A DNA stretch of 64,000 nt from Helicoverpa zea (GCF_022581195.2 NC_061474.1:9362001-9426000), one strand, 5' to 3'; positions 27,901 through 33,436 are shown, numbered from the stretch's first letter. The notes: generated by a model from the letters alone, not told the origin. Numbers and translations are program-made.

Positions 27901-30498
27901 ATACAAAGATTAGCGTTTTTTTATACATTATTCATTGGGTATCTAAGTAGTTTCGTGAAAGATTTCAAACTGAATTCTTGTTTGGGAAAGCCGGAACACG
28001 AGTATATAGTAACGAGATAATTATTGTTGATCATGACTTTGATGAAGAATAAGGCACAACACATACTAGTGTAAATTCTAATAACTCATTTCAAAACAAT
28101 GAAGATAATATCTAAAATTGCAACAGTCATAAATCAGCACACAATTTTGATAACAATAGAATGTGATGTGGGTAATTAATTCCTGATAATAAACAAGTAT
28201 GAACAAAACAAAATTAAATCGTTGTGATTGAAAATATACAATGAAGCATACAAAATATGATTAAAATTTTGCAATCAATAACAGAATACATGTAAATTAA
28301 TTATGTGATAGTTACAAACTATTGGAGTCTGTCAAGCATATTTCCCCTACCGGGGTTGCGTAATTGTGCGAAAGTGACCGCGACCTTGTTATACAAAGGG
28401 CTCCATAAGGAACAAAGGTGGGTTTAAGTCAGTAAAAGTCTGATGTCTCCCTTCTCACAGTATTCATAGCGAGAGAGGTCATGTTACTTCAAACCCAAGA
28501 GGCACAGTTTTCTATCTTCATGTTAACGGAAGAAACAATTAACCAGTAGAACTCCAAACATTCCGGGGACTATCACTGTCAACCGAGCAACTTCTTTATT
28601 ATTTTTTGAGTCTGTAGTAACTGACAATATCTTTATCCTGCTACCAAGAACAACCATCAACCCACCACAATGCTAATTCTATGGATAATTTAAATAGCAC
28701 ATAAGCAAACAATTCACTAGCACTTTCTAGAGGTACAGCTTCTCTCATTATAGCGTATCTTACATTTTACAGCATTAGTCATAAAACCTAAACATAAATT
28801 ACCACGAACGTTACTTGAAACAACAATATCAGAAGCATATCTTGTAGACATTGCCTTAAATGGTAACGGTCTGGTGCGTCAAACGAAGCGTGGTGCAGAT
28901 GTGAATTAGCACACAGTAAACGTTAATCTGATTGCACTTGATAATTCATTGGCTGTTTCTAACTTTCTTTTTAATATAGTGGTTGGTCACAAATATAATT
29001 ATAAGAAGGAAGAGTATTTGCAACTTCTCGATAATGAAATATATAAAGCTATTCAGCAGGGGCATACATCTAGTAGTGAATAGCCCGATGACGCAATGAT
29101 TAATGGTGATGCTTTCACTGAAGAAGCTTACGATGCTTATAATAATAAAACGCCCAAGGCCAATTTCGACCACGACCACGTCGGCTGTTCATCGGCTGTG
29201 CATATAAGGAGCCAGGCACAGGAGATATTATAGTGCACAAGCATTTGTGGAGACACAGGTGCACTCATTATTTCTTCACTCTCATAGACCCATGAGATGG
29301 GCAATGCTTATATTAAGGATGCTACAATTGAAGAAATAGATACTGTAGATGGCCATATGTAAAAACTAGATAAACCAACGTTTTCGAGAATTGATACTAA
29401 TTATAACGTGGTGGCCTAGTGGGCAAAGAACCAACCTCTCGAGTATGAGGGCGCGGGTTCGATTCCAGGTCAGGCAAGTACCAATGCAACTTTTCTAAGT
29501 TTGTATGTACTTTCTAAGTATATCTTAGACACCAATGACTGTGTTTCGGATGGCACGTTAAACTGTAGGTCCCGGCTGTCATTGAACATCCTTGGCAGTC
29601 GTTACGGGTAGTCAGAAGCCAGTAAGTCTGACACCAGTCTAACCAAGGGGTATCGGGTTGCCCGGGTAACTGGGTTGAGGAGGTCAGATAGGCAGTCGCT
29701 TCTTGTAAAGCACTGGTACTCAGCTGAATCCGGTTAGACTGGAAGCCGACCCCAACATAGTTGGGAAAAGGCTCGGAGGATGGATAACGTCTAATCTAGC
29801 TAGATTATAATGGATTGTGAGAATTTAATCATGACTTTATGAGTACGTGGGACTTAAAAGATAAGATTAATGAATTCAATATTTTAAAATGAGCCGGCTA
29901 CATTAATTCAATTTATGAGTTGGGTTTATTTAACCTAGGGTTTTGATTATGTTTTTCTTTATAAAAATACTTATTAAAACGGTCAGGCTAATTAAAATTG
30001 TACTTTTTACATTTCATAAAAACTATGTTAAGTTTAAATTAAAATTCTATGTTGTGTTGTTCCAAGGCTTCATTTTCATTACTAACTTAACTAGTTTTTG
30101 AATTTTCTTTTATGGCCTCTACAACATTGTTTTTAAGTGCAATTAAAAGACACTAAACACGTACCTTTAGCAGTTCTTCCCTGATAGATCTCCAAATCCA
30201 AGGCGTCGCCTCCATCCGTTTGCGCGAGTTTGAAGGTATAATCACTCAAGTCGAAACTGAAGGCGTGGCTGTCGAAGAAATTCGTCAGCCACCAGTCTTC
30301 TGACCTCGCCTGCCTCATCCTCAACGGCTCTATCGTAAGCACATTGAACACCTTCACAGATTTCTGCTGCTTCAAACTCCTCAAAATCTCTTTCGCCATA
30401 TTATCGATACACGTAGCATTATCACTACAGTTCAGTTCAACAATCGCCCTAACATCCCCCATCAGCATAAAAGCGACCAAAAGGGCAAGGGGATTCAT
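720..30498 (-). CDS. Osiris-like (DUF1676) gene A, three exons joined across large introns
   Basis: Exons 30498-30165, 8641-8555 and 916-720 join in frame (334+87+197 nt = 206 codons including TGA); both introns are phase 1 with GT..AG ends. The protein opens with a signal peptide (MNPLALLVAFMLMGDVRA), then a two-cysteine segment (CSDNATC), a basic/acidic Lys-Ser-Glu-Asp linker encoded by exon 2, and the hydrophobic DUF1676-type segment rich in Met, Ala and Leu (VTALTLKAFFASKLALL) followed by KKLYETYG. These are the marks of the Osiris family, insect-specific secretory/endosomal membrane proteins linked to cuticle formation. Osiris proteins often continue past this point with Tyr/His-rich sequence. 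Here the TGA at 722-720 overlaps a GTGAGT donor starting at 723, so a further exon is possible. Introns of 21.5 and 7.6 kb are far longer than usual for this family and are packed with repeats, including a BEL/Pao element. The family call is confident; the member is not assigned. Confidence 0.82.
1566..1860 (+). repeat. Interspersed repeat with AGCGGAGATG / CTTCTTGTAGGTCAAG ends
   Basis: Related copies occur at about 6232-6372 (+), 9118-9225 (-), 35155-35348 (-) and 42836-43112 (+). Shared blocks are GCCTTCTTGTAGGTCAA, CAGTTACTAGAACTAACGAG, GTTCGGGTTCCTT and the end block ACATCTCCGCTAGTCATTTT. The copies are clearly diverged and non-coding. The transposon class is unknown. Confidence 0.6.
2690..2945 (+). 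repeat. Helitron-like interspersed repeat interrupted by an RTE end
   Basis: It has the family layout of ACTATTGAACCGATTT near the start and GCGGGAAAACAGCTAGTAAG at the end. A 78-bp RTE 3' end sits inside (2779-2856). Similar repeats ending in CTAGT recur at 3230-3412, 10116-10296, 14626-14786, 15325-15485, 48627-48808 and, inverted, 58586-58797. Confidence 0.6.
2779..2856 (-). mobile_element. 5'-truncated RTE-type LINE 3' end with 11-bp target duplication
   Basis: A (CAT)n tract on the plus strand is followed by the segment AGTCCACTGCTGGACATAGG and CCTCTCCAAGTGCACGCCAC. This is the 3' end of lepidopteran RTE elements read on the minus strand and matches the larger copy at 32199-32506. It is flanked by exact direct repeats CTATAGTATAT at 2768-2778 and 2857-2867. 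Confidence 0.75.
3230..3412 (+). repeat. Helitron-like interspersed repeat copy
   Basis: It contains CCGAAACTACTGAACCGAT, a conserved middle with TATTCCCAAGTATATATTTT, and the end GCGGGAAAACAGCTATGAGT. It is diverged from the 10.1 and 48.6 kb copies. No coding capacity. Confidence 0.5.
4105..4295 (-). repeat. SINE-2 body fragment
   Basis: It matches the body of the full-length SINE at 29405-29783 in reverse: TTGGGGTCGGCTTCCAGTCT, CTGAGTACCAGTGC, CTGACCTCCTCAAT, GTTACCCGGGTAACCCGATA and CTTCTGACTACCCG. It lacks the tRNA-like head. Confidence 0.8.
6431..7411 (-). mobile_element. Internally deleted piggyBac-like transposon
   Basis: TTAA occurs at both ends (6431-6434 and 7408-7411). Inverted ends carry CCCGGCGGGAGTGTGGTG on the left (from 6443) and, in reverse complement, directly next to TTAA on the right. 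Subterminal repeats of ACCCCACCACA/TGTGGTGGGGTGT type are present. Inside is a transposase relic (6811-7115). TTAA target and a C-terminal Cys-rich finger are hallmarks of piggyBac. On the left, 8 nt separate TTAA from the CCCGGCGGG block, so that end may be eroded. Confidence 0.72.
6811..7115 (-). pseudogene. piggyBac transposase relic: N-terminus joined to C-terminal zinc finger
   Basis: From the ATG at 7115 the frame reads MALEAVERRIRSIIDEVLAE and an acidic Ser/Glu-rich stretch, then a TGA/TAG-type stop and more acidic sequence (CDDFEAISSEWESDDED). After a frame change it continues as a Cys-rich tail (CADCPRKKDRNTKHVCANCK, then SHAIFSCKNC) ending at TAA 6813-6811. Acidic N-terminus and CxxC...CxxC tail are known ends of piggyBac transposases. 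The entire catalytic core is missing, so this is a deletion derivative with a stop and a frameshift. Confidence 0.68.
8010..8485 (-). repeat. SINE-2 copy with internal insertion
   Basis: SINE-2 body blocks flank a foreign stretch. CCCAACTACGCTTAGGTCG and ACCGGATTCAGCTGAGCACC lie at 8025-8070, and CTCAACCCAGTTACCTGGG through GACAGCCGGGACCTACAG lie at 8342-8460. The inserted stretch (about 8095-8335) includes GC-rich partly palindromic sequence around ATGCCGTGCCACGCCG. No gene is seen. Confidence 0.6.
8555..8641 (-). CDS. Gene A exon 2 (charged linker)
   Basis: The acceptor is TTTTCCAG at 8642-8649 (minus strand) and the donor is CTAC|GTAAGT with the intron starting at 8554. The 87-bp exon keeps phase 1 at both ends and encodes a Lys/Ser/Glu/Asp-rich linker (DVSDPNAKKSSSKNEDEKED, then DKKANRLGL). 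A hydrophilic linker between the Cys region and the hydrophobic region is common in Osiris proteins. It is too short to be found by ORF length; frame agreement with both neighbours is the main support. Confidence 0.75.
9245..9527 (+). repeat. Common insect repeat starting AGGGTTCCGTACCC
   Basis: Contains AGGGTTCCGTACCCATAGGG, a (CCGT)n block TCCGTCCGTCCGTCCGTCTG, TGTTGCCGCTATAACAACAA and GATTCCGACTTCGCCGGTTT. A diverged second copy lies at 15739-16032. I know this repeat from many lepidopteran introns but cannot assign its class. It has no coding capacity. Confidence 0.65.
10116..10296 (+). repeat. Helitron-like repeat, near-identical to 48627-48808
   Basis: The 181-bp sequence runs from ATAATATAAAAATGAATCGC to GCCGCGGGCAAAAGCTAGT. 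The copy at 48627-48808 differs at only about three substitutions and one A-run length change. A GC-rich stem-capable sequence close to a CTAGT end is a Helitron-type feature and resembles lepidopteran Lep1-like elements; this class is inferred. Confidence 0.7.
12342..12587 (-). repeat. tRNA-derived SINE-1
   Basis: On the minus strand the 5' head carries a pol III A box (TGGCGCAATGG) and B box (GGTTCGATTCC), followed by CGGTCGACATTTGTGTGATG, a TATTTATAAATATGTA middle and the 3' end CGACCGTGTGTGAAAAAGGT. The same SINE occurs at 41437-41690 and at 33437-34275 (interrupted), and in decayed form at 17612-17785. Confidence 0.85.
13135..13245 (-). repeat. LINE 3'-end fragment
   Basis: On the minus strand it reads GTGGTGAAGGGCGGGCG, TGACGTTCAAAAAGTGCTGA and AATAAATGGCTTTTGATTTT. 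These blocks recur at 40200-40265 and 49305-49435, where the end runs into GATTTT repeats. The 3' tail of short repeats after AATAAATG is typical of lepidopteran non-LTR retrotransposons. Confidence 0.55.
13368..13432. repeat. Tandem repeat of CTATACTATA / CTATTCTATA units
   Basis: A 65-bp run of imperfect TATACTATACTATTC units. Simple-sequence repeat; no function is visible. Confidence 0.8.
14060..14205. repeat. Cluster of inverted CCCGTGGTACTAC repeats
   Basis: The 13-mer CCCGTGGTACTAC or its complement appears repeatedly: hairpin 14080-14119, hairpin 14132-14168, and a further forward copy from 14182. Poly-T/poly-A blocks (TTTTTCTTCCCG and CGGGCAAGAAAAA) form a larger outer pairing. It is probably a foldback element core. 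No TSD was identified. Confidence 0.6.
14626..14786 (+). repeat. Helitron-like interspersed repeat copy
   Basis: It starts ATATTATAAACGCGAAAGT, carries TTTCACGCAAAAACTACTGA, and ends GTCGCGGGCACCAGCTAGT. Same general layout as the 10.1 and 48.6 kb copies. Confidence 0.6.
15739..16032 (+). repeat. Diverged copy of the GGTTCCGTACCC repeat
   Basis: It carries AGGGCTCCTTAACAAAATGG, TGCTGTCCGTCCGTCTATCA, GGGGCTCCCCATACGACACA and an end with CAGACTCGCACTTA. It aligns by eye to 9245-9527. Non-coding. Confidence 0.55.
16227..16620. mobile_element. MITE with GGCCCGATTCTCCTAA terminal inverted repeats
   Basis: The left end is GGCCCGATTCTCCTAAGT and the right end is TTAGGAGAATCGGGTCC, forming terminal inverted repeats of about 17 bp with one mismatch. 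The 394-bp element is bounded by the direct repeat CTGG (16223-16226 and 16621-16624). The interior is AT-rich with recurring CAATCG/CGATTG motifs and no ORF. Superfamily is unassigned. Confidence 0.68.
17612..17785 (+). repeat. Decayed SINE-1 copy
   Basis: It keeps the A box (AATGGCGCAATAGTC) and B box (GGGTTCGATTCCCGGT), but about 20 bp between them are deleted relative to 41437-41690. It retains CATACTTGTTGGC and TCAGTTGTGTAAGCACCCAT. Confidence 0.75.
18085..18255 (+). repeat. Interspersed repeat with GTTACCGCGGCTCTGGTACA
   Basis: Related copies lie at 28335-28480 and 54045-54215. They share GGGCTGCGGGATT, GTTACCGCGGCTCTGGTACA, CAGTAAGAGTCTGACACTCC and AGGGAGGGGTCAT-type ends. Non-coding, class unknown. 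Confidence 0.6.
18440..18605 (+). repeat. Decayed SINE-2 body fragment
   Basis: It carries TCGGGTCGCCCAGGTAGCTG, GGTTGAGGAGGTCACATAAG and ACTCAGCTGCATCTAGTAAG, corresponding to the 29405-29783 body in the same orientation. Confidence 0.6.
19003..19280 (-). repeat. 3' LTR of the BEL/Pao element
   Basis: 278 bp; on the minus strand it starts TGTACGGTGCAACCGCACAT and ends CAAGGGATCATACA, i.e. the TG...CA rule. It matches 27270-27547 without a difference that I could find. A short purine tract (CGGGAGCA) immediately precedes it on the minus strand as a weak polypurine-tract candidate. Confidence 0.95.
19325..19396. repeat. Tandem direct repeat upstream of the 3' LTR
   Basis: Two copies of the block CAAGGTGATGCCAATTGGTC / CAAGGTGATTCCAATTGGTC followed by CTTAT, about 38 bp apart, lie between the env stop (19410) and the 3' LTR. 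Possibly a non-coding retroelement control region; the function is unknown. Confidence 0.75.
19410..22811 (-). CDS. BEL/Pao integrase fused to baculovirus F-like envelope protein
   Basis: 1,133 codons. Residues 1-150 hold the end of the RNase H/integrase junction and the HHCC zinc finger (H94, H99, C129, C132). The integrase core has D164, D230 and E283 (DDE). A DUF5641-type tail (about 380-455) ends at ILPV. With no stop, the frame continues into an envelope-like protein: a hydrophobic signal-type stretch at 483-500, Cys-containing ectodomain, the furin-type motif RRRKR at 603-607 followed by a glycine-rich fusion-peptide-like segment, a predicted coiled-coil-like region around 625-720, a Cys-rich part (850-945), a transmembrane segment at about 1031-1047 and a basic cytoplasmic tail. 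This matches the layout of baculovirus F and gypsy-type env proteins. It is usual for BEL/Pao to lack env. How env is released from the integrase is not visible (splicing or an internal start are possible). Confidence 0.88.
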   Translation of the reverse strand: MQTYLTLHELKNAKHKIILHVQQREFAQEVHYLKENKPLSAKNKLLQLNPFLDNEGLLRVKGRLSKANINQDMMHPIIIAHEGHLTNLIIDQAHELTFHGGARVTSAFIRKNYWIIGGNRAVKKRIRTCVTCRKHNPSKMTQLMGDLPTQRCNIAKPFEHTGVDFTGHVLIKANKGRGIKTTKGYVVVFVCMATKLVHLDLVSDLTSSAFLAALRRMAGRKGSPKHLYSDNGTNFVGANKILQEELEQIQKTFDQDFIKEITSLEIEWHFNAPSWPTAGGLWEAAVKSLKYHLRRVVGEQKLTFEEFSTVLAQLEAVLNSRPLCPLTEDPNDLDFLSPSSFINLNQDMTILETETDMRTRWHLTQKIVQDIWKRWHAEYLTQLSARSKWRHSQPDIQLNDIVTINDANLPPGKWAVGRVVQLHPGADGHIRVVTLKTKNGLIKRPIIKLSILPVNDRINKQELRSKEVKDGKPYQIKRVNYSFFSLVMLLLSFMSILTTAYGSYNVTQLKDNQGFYLDKIANMQLIRDEWKIVTYYDMNSLWQGTEACSKYLGYLEQLCNKFKETSHCDVIQVQLKHEFSELEYYNHLLLSQHTGTRRARDLRRRKRGLINGVGYLANNLFGVLDERFAEQYKQDIQSIRDNEDHLISLLKQQTTVIEAEYNILKRNGQAINKQHKMLNTLSIKLDRIENVLLNESERNRIMNDFSTGAIATSNVLRQLKTIQTSLLDTVTDVYHGRLNIHLLSPEQLKNTLNTISSHLSKDLTLPINNLQINFKNIYHLLTVKARMTEEFLIFELKVPLVSRDTFSIMKIIPIPQSVGNSRMATLTPIAEHVAINLKKDSYLPMSISDVQVCLSDNVDNYLCHIEKPIYHLKNNEKFCELEPDSSKCKISITTCSNQWTALSKINNYAFFCCSQCEIRVLCGDNVSPGQIIKAGILGVEHDCLIKTESFTVYSRNEAFSTLNIKPSLKLPEIEPINHIINAGISTPLIQNNTLLSSNEEFDEIKKQLRILKASEKLPNQLSYHDIHHYTAFYVMIGVVLVVGAGFMVRRRLHNRRTASLEVARAALASLQATQHMTPARAEAGASLSSSTVEYSASARNQCEIPCVSDYREIPKVHKLDKCTVPISRKTEFK
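22786..26925 (-). CDS. BEL/Pao gag-protease-reverse transcriptase-RNase H polyprotein
   Basis: 1,379 codons from an ATG at 26925. Residues 1-135 are charged; about 235-400 match the DUF1759-type gag core (PFFSGNYQNWVSFKDLF). Zinc knuckles follow (CKNCLYSHGDKEC at 484-496 and CRECSGRHNTLLH at 502-514). The aspartic protease motif is DQGSQ at 581-585 instead of the more usual DSG/DTG, a variant seen in BEL/Pao. The reverse transcriptase carries D901 and YMDD at 978-981. RNase H has D1155, E1199, D1229 and D1275. The frame ends 26 nt inside the next ORF, which is +1 relative to it; a run of six A (near 22820) just before the overlap is a likely site of an indel or slippage. In relatives gag-pol is usually one frame. 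Confidence 0.93.
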   Translation of the reverse strand: MEALHANQDELYTAILKLATNIKKDSADRKTADYFKRRLDTLNQYWSDYQYHHERLLMEESKTHPYFIGRKYEKTKELYISTKELINQQYQVLLMKMKETQQGDSTQEEQGPAWSEQEDPVGQQSPPVETCSRGSSSKLDELLKKQASNFRALQRTVAGINLDFMSEKWELKDALRILQSRWSIIDSLHWELDSELEGTNQEYEVSYTKQETIYNELKNAINRKLGSVVHKENWTPKIDIPFFSGNYQNWVSFKDLFTEAIHSNISLSNAHKMQFLKSKVRGEAERLIQHLQISSDNYNVCWEILNNRYNNKWLIFTSHLDLVLNLPVVQQANVFQIKKIHDTTLECLNSIRNLGVNIDSWDPFIVRILLLKLDADTHDHYLESLKKPRDLPKLTEFLSFLESRFTALESSRKKNENSKPSTSKQNKTSSSFFKNKYSAGKTSVNNIELTCPLCKESHGIYYCNKFLTMTPSSKRQAITRLRLCKNCLYSHGDKECTSEKRCRECSGRHNTLLHEAFNNKSSCNTITENKTPVVLATQNQESQENHVAQQGNNMIETLLATAMIKVQASDGSYHKMRALIDQGSQASLITARATQQLALSRKYCKAVICGIGEKESSSKGVTNITCCSHFNDFTFKTDVVIMDTLINQLPRCTFTKPTWAHLAGVQLADPEYNVSRPIDILLGADVYSHIILEGIIRVDLSLPVAQQTRLGWILCGNLNTFHCSVVLNQVDEVQRFWEIEDISESSNLSAEDLQCIEYYKKTTRRHDNGMYEVRLPFQENFEVQLGLSKNKAMAQFQQLERKFHNNEELAKQYKLFIQEYKTLGHMIPASGNMQPDYYLPHHCVLRNDSTTTALRVVFNASSKTTTGTSLNDVMLKGPNLQQDLQSLLIRWRQYRVAFTADIEKMFRFIWLNEQDQKFQKIIWRDTTDMRHQVYQLCTVTYGTKAAPFLAMMTLKQLAEDERQNFDSVAIKALEQSFYMDDVLHGSHSVELAVKLKQDLITLLKSGGFNLRKWSSNVSVLQDDAISANREQENFDFKEMETSKTLGLRWNSKQDLFTFQSKMEPSNKTPTKRSMLSDISKLFDPLGWLSPLSTKLKLLFQQVWMSSSQWDDKLPDQISKEWLNIKDDMHKINQFKLERWLGTGENNTLELHGFCDSSNKAYACVVYCKTENNGVTKISLVAGKARLAPVNKSISLPKLELSGALLLSKLLAKIKQCFISHNIKIYTWTDSMVVLAWLQKEPGRWKPFVANRVRQISSIIPIDCWRYVKSAENPADCASRGLSIDQLKNHSLWWEGPSWLRKYDPDHETEQAVFTTDEEARKAKKLINHISQQESDNILDELLVRYSTLAKLTRVLAWILRFIKQARYKKKSHANLFNIT
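26926..27245 (-). other. BEL/Pao 5' leader with GAGACACCTGTTAG repeats
   Basis: Untranslated leader between the primer-binding site and the gag ATG. On the plus strand GAGACACCTGTTAGCCTC (27012) recurs as GAGACACCTGTTAGTCTC (27057). Further diverged CACTTGTTAGTCCC and CACTGGTTAGCTAAC versions lie at 27128 and 27185. A regularly repeated leader motif could be a packaging or splicing signal; the role is unknown. Confidence 0.55.
27246..27263 (-). other. Candidate primer-binding site
   Basis: Six nucleotides after the 5' LTR, the minus strand reads TGGTCCTTCGGTTGTGAA. Starting with TGG, it would pair with a tRNA 3' end of the form CGAAGGA-CCA, as in eukaryotic tRNA-Tyr, over about 10 nt. Beyond that the match to tRNA-Tyr is not supported. 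Confidence 0.5.
27270..27547 (-). repeat. 5' LTR of the BEL/Pao element
   Basis: Same 278-bp sequence as the 3' LTR, with the pol II promoter expected here because transcription runs on the minus strand. Flanked on the outer side by the TAGTT target duplication (27548-27552). Confidence 0.95.
27553..29200. other. Decayed A-rich sequence, possibly old retroelement remnant
   Basis: Both strands are riddled with stops. On the plus strand, short open patches separated by stops occur (around 27690-27900 and 28960-29180), including HKYNYKKEEYLQLL and PDDAMINGDAFTEEAYDAY. They look like a degraded coding sequence, but no domain is recognised. A copy of the GTTACCGCGGC-type repeat lies at 28335-28480. 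The 29195-29310 stretch resembles 35620-35735. Confidence 0.4.
29405..29783 (+). repeat. Full-length tRNA-derived SINE-2
   Basis: The head has A box (GTGGCCTAGTGGGCAAAG) and B box (GCGGGTTCGATTCC) spaced as in a tRNA, followed by GTCAGGCAAGTACC, a long body (GGCACGTTAAACTGTAGGTC, GTTGCCCGGGTAACTGGG) and an end at GGAAAAGGCTCGGAGG. It is the only copy in the window with head and body joined. Body-only pieces are at 4105, 8010, 34755, 44190, 45820, 53340 and 61080; head-only pieces at 36931 and 49698. Confidence 0.85.
30165..30498 (-). CDS. Gene A exon 1 (signal peptide and Cys-pair region)
   Basis: The ATG at 30498-30496 is chosen because the codon two triplets upstream in the same frame is GTG, not ATG. 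The exon encodes a hydrophobic signal peptide, then CSDNATC and an Asp/Phe-rich stretch ending ...YQGRTAK. The donor is AAAG|GTACGT with the intron starting at 30164, leaving phase 1. The frame stays open 32 nt past the donor, so the exon end depends on the splice signal. Confidence 0.82.
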
Positions 30499-32198
30499 TT
30501 TCACCTATGTCTTTTTCACAACACTGTGTCACAGGTCTTCACCAATCCATTTGTGGGTCACGCCTTCCGAACCATCTGCATCGATGGCTACTGGTTTAAT
30601 GAGTCCCTGTATGGCTGCCTGATCATTTTTATCTAGCGTCACGCTGCACTGACCACGACGGACGGCGTGTGCATTATTTTTTTCATTGAGTTCTTCACTT
30701 GCATGTATGTTCACTACACCACTTTTCTTTCCACTGTACACGTTTTTGTTCAAGAATTTTCCGTGATCCGCACATTTAAGGTGCTTTATCGCGAATTATT
30801 GATGTGTGACATAAAAAATGTTTTCGTTTCGCTTTGGTATACGTCGCTAATAGGTATAGTGAATCAATATTTTACTTTCATATGTATGGTCAGCAAAATA
30901 ATTTGGGCAAAAAAACATTTATTTGGGTCTGGATTTGATAGAGGTAATAAATAATCATGATAATAAAAACAAACTAAATAAAATTTATATTTTCTATTAT
31001 TCGAACCCTGAACCGGTGCCCACCAATTATTATTCTAAAACATTGAATACAACAGCCCTTTTCATAAAACTTTCTAAAAAGATTTTGTGAATTTTGTTAA
31101 TACATATACGTATACTTAATAAATTATACAAGCTTAAACCTACAAATATAAACACATTTATTTTATGAAAACGTAAAATTCTGAAAACATCGGTAAAGTC
31201 GTAAATATGTTTTTCTTTATTATTATTTATATATTTATCGATATTTAATAGAAGATTACGTAGATTTATTACATTTTGTACTTATTTATATTTTTTTCTG
31301 AACATCAATCAATTTGGTGATTTATTAATTTGAATGAAATATTATCTGACTGGCCACCTGGCAACACAGTCATTATTTGTTTATCTAAATGCTGTTTAAG
31401 TTTGACAAACCTCTGCCCATTTACCCGCGTCCCCAAGGAACTATTTCACGCACATGGTATCCTGTGAGGAGTTCTGCTGTACCTACGTATAAACTTTTCC
31501 CGCACATGGGTAAAAGTATCAAGTGTTTAGTTCTGATGTAGCTACGTATAAACTACATTGCTGCCAAGATTCATCAAAATCCATTCAGATTTTTTAAATG
31601 AATGAAGAATAAACGAATCAATGAAAAACGAATGAATGAATTTATCCAAATATGTGGCATTAACTTGGAGTTTATTAAGTAAGAAGATAAAGTGGCTGGA
31701 AAATATCAGAATAGAGAGTACATCAGTCATCTGGTGCAAAATGTCTTAAGCAGATGATAGTTTGCTCTTAATCGTTAACCCCTCGACTGTTGAATAAACT
31801 AAAGTTACTAATTATTTTAGTTACACATATAACCTAGATGAGCTGAAAATCTAGACTTACCTAACACGTTAAGTAGAAGCACAGATTATTTACTACCAAA
31901 ATATGAAAATTCTAACAAGATTACAGTGCTGCCATCTGGCGCAAGTTTGAAACTTTCAATTTTCAGTAATTACGCATATCATTACTGAAGTGTTACAAGT
32001 TGGAGTTCAGTTTTAAATTGATTTTGCGATTGCTGAATTATTTACCAAGTGTGGCGGTTCTAGTTTAGAATTTTAGTTAAGATCTGCGGCTTTTGAGAAA
32101 TAGAATTCATCATCCTCCTGCTTATCATTATATCATTTGACTAGGCTTTTCCCAACTACGTTGGGGTCGGCTTCCAATGTCACCGGCTGCAGCTGAGT

Positions 32199-32506
32199 CA
32201 GCATCATCATCAGCCTATCGCAGTCCACTGCTGGACATAGGCCTCTCCAAGTGCACGCCACTGAGATCGATTTTAGGCTTCTCGCATCCAGGTCCTGCCA
32301 GCCGTCTTGCACAAGTCATCACTCCACCGTGCCTGAGGACGTCTTACACTACGTTTGCCGAGGCGTGGTCTCCACTCTAGAACTCGTTTACCCCAACGGT
32401 TATCGGTTCTTCGGCTAATATGGCCAGCCCACTGCCACTTCAGCTTGCTGATTCGGTGGGCATTGTCAATGACTTTGGTTCTCTGACAACCACTGGTTTT
32501 GGTTTG
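32199..32506 (-). mobile_element. 5'-truncated RTE-type LINE 3' end with 10-bp target duplication
   Basis: The 308-bp insert is flanked by exact GCAGCTGAGT repeats at 32189-32198 and 32507-32516. On the minus strand it encodes the C-terminus of an RTE reverse-transcriptase polyprotein (DNAHRISKLKWQWAGHISRR, WGKRVLEWRPRLGKRSVRRP, QARWSDDL). Frameshifted downstream, it ends in an ATG/CAT-repeat tail. It sits inside a SINE-2 fragment, whose halves remain on either side (32140-32198 and 32507-32530). Confidence 0.85.
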
Positions 32507-32760
32507 GCAGCTGAGTACCAGTGTCATATCTCATGAAAGCGGGTGCGCCATACTTGTGTGTGTAGAGGTAAATATACAAACATGATTACATGCACCCTGT
32601 TTTTGTGTGTGTAAGCTCGGGAGCAGCCGGTAGTGGTCGAATCTCCGATTCGTATAAAAACATTGTGCATTATCATTTACATAGTGAGTTAAAAAATCTA
32701 TAGGTACCTTTTTATGTGATGAAACAAATTATTTTGTTTATTATTGATAACATTTTTTTA

Positions 32761-32818
32761 CAAAAGATGGTTTATAATATATAATATAATATATATAATA
32801 TAATAACCATCTTTTGAT
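32761..32818. repeat. AT-rich hairpin with CAAAAGATGGTT arms
   Basis: CAAAAGATGGTT at the left pairs with AACCATCTTTTG at the right, with a TATAATA repeat loop between. A small foldback remnant. Confidence 0.6.
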
Positions 32819-33436
32819 GACAAATGACTGAGTTGAGGAAGTGTCAGACTCTTACTGACTAAACCCACCATATAAATGAACATATCTACATCTACACCTG
32901 CCTATGACAAAATTCCATGATTCCGAAACCCTCAAAGAAACAAAAGAAGAAAATATACTACATTTCAAAAAGCCAGACCAAGAGTATAGAACTAGAGGAG
33001 ACCAGAATAATAAAATCCTTGGAATGTGAAATGAGTTTTCTGACCACGAACCTCGTAAAGTTCCTGAACTGGCTGCGAACAATTTAAAATGTAAAACAGT
33101 CGTATAAAAAGCGATAATAATATCTTTCAAGAAAGTGGTTCTACTTCATTTCGAAGAAAAGCTTTGTCGTAAGATGAAAACTGAATGCAGTGGAAACTTA
33201 GAATGAAGGAATTAATGATTTAAGAAAACATGAGAGAGCCTCTTGGGAATTAACATGTCATCTTGGTATCACTTTTACACTTTTCAGGATGCTTTAGAAG
33301 GAAAATTCGAAGGAATTCATGTAAAAAGTTATCAAAATATTTGAACGTTGAACGTAGGCACATTCGCTTATATTATTTCGACAGATGTCTTACCAACATA
33401 TGTAGTTTTTTTTTTTTATCACCGACTTCAAAAAAC

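Larger units (their letters stand above)
8642..30164 (-). other. Gene A intron 1, 21.5 kb, carrying the BEL/Pao element
   Basis: It contains many interspersed repeats, the BEL/Pao element at 19003-27547, and a decayed stretch at 27553-29200. About 10700-12300, 17000-17600 and 18610-19000 show no recognisable feature. The BEL/Pao element accounts for 40% of the intron and reads in the same direction as gene A, so its LTR polyadenylation signals could in principle affect the host transcript. Confidence 0.6.

Noticed and set aside
30529..30753. 74-codon minus-strand frame upstream of gene A
   Set aside because: It uses a non-typical context and no domain; may be 5' UTR or chance. It is not joined to exon 1 by clear splice signals.
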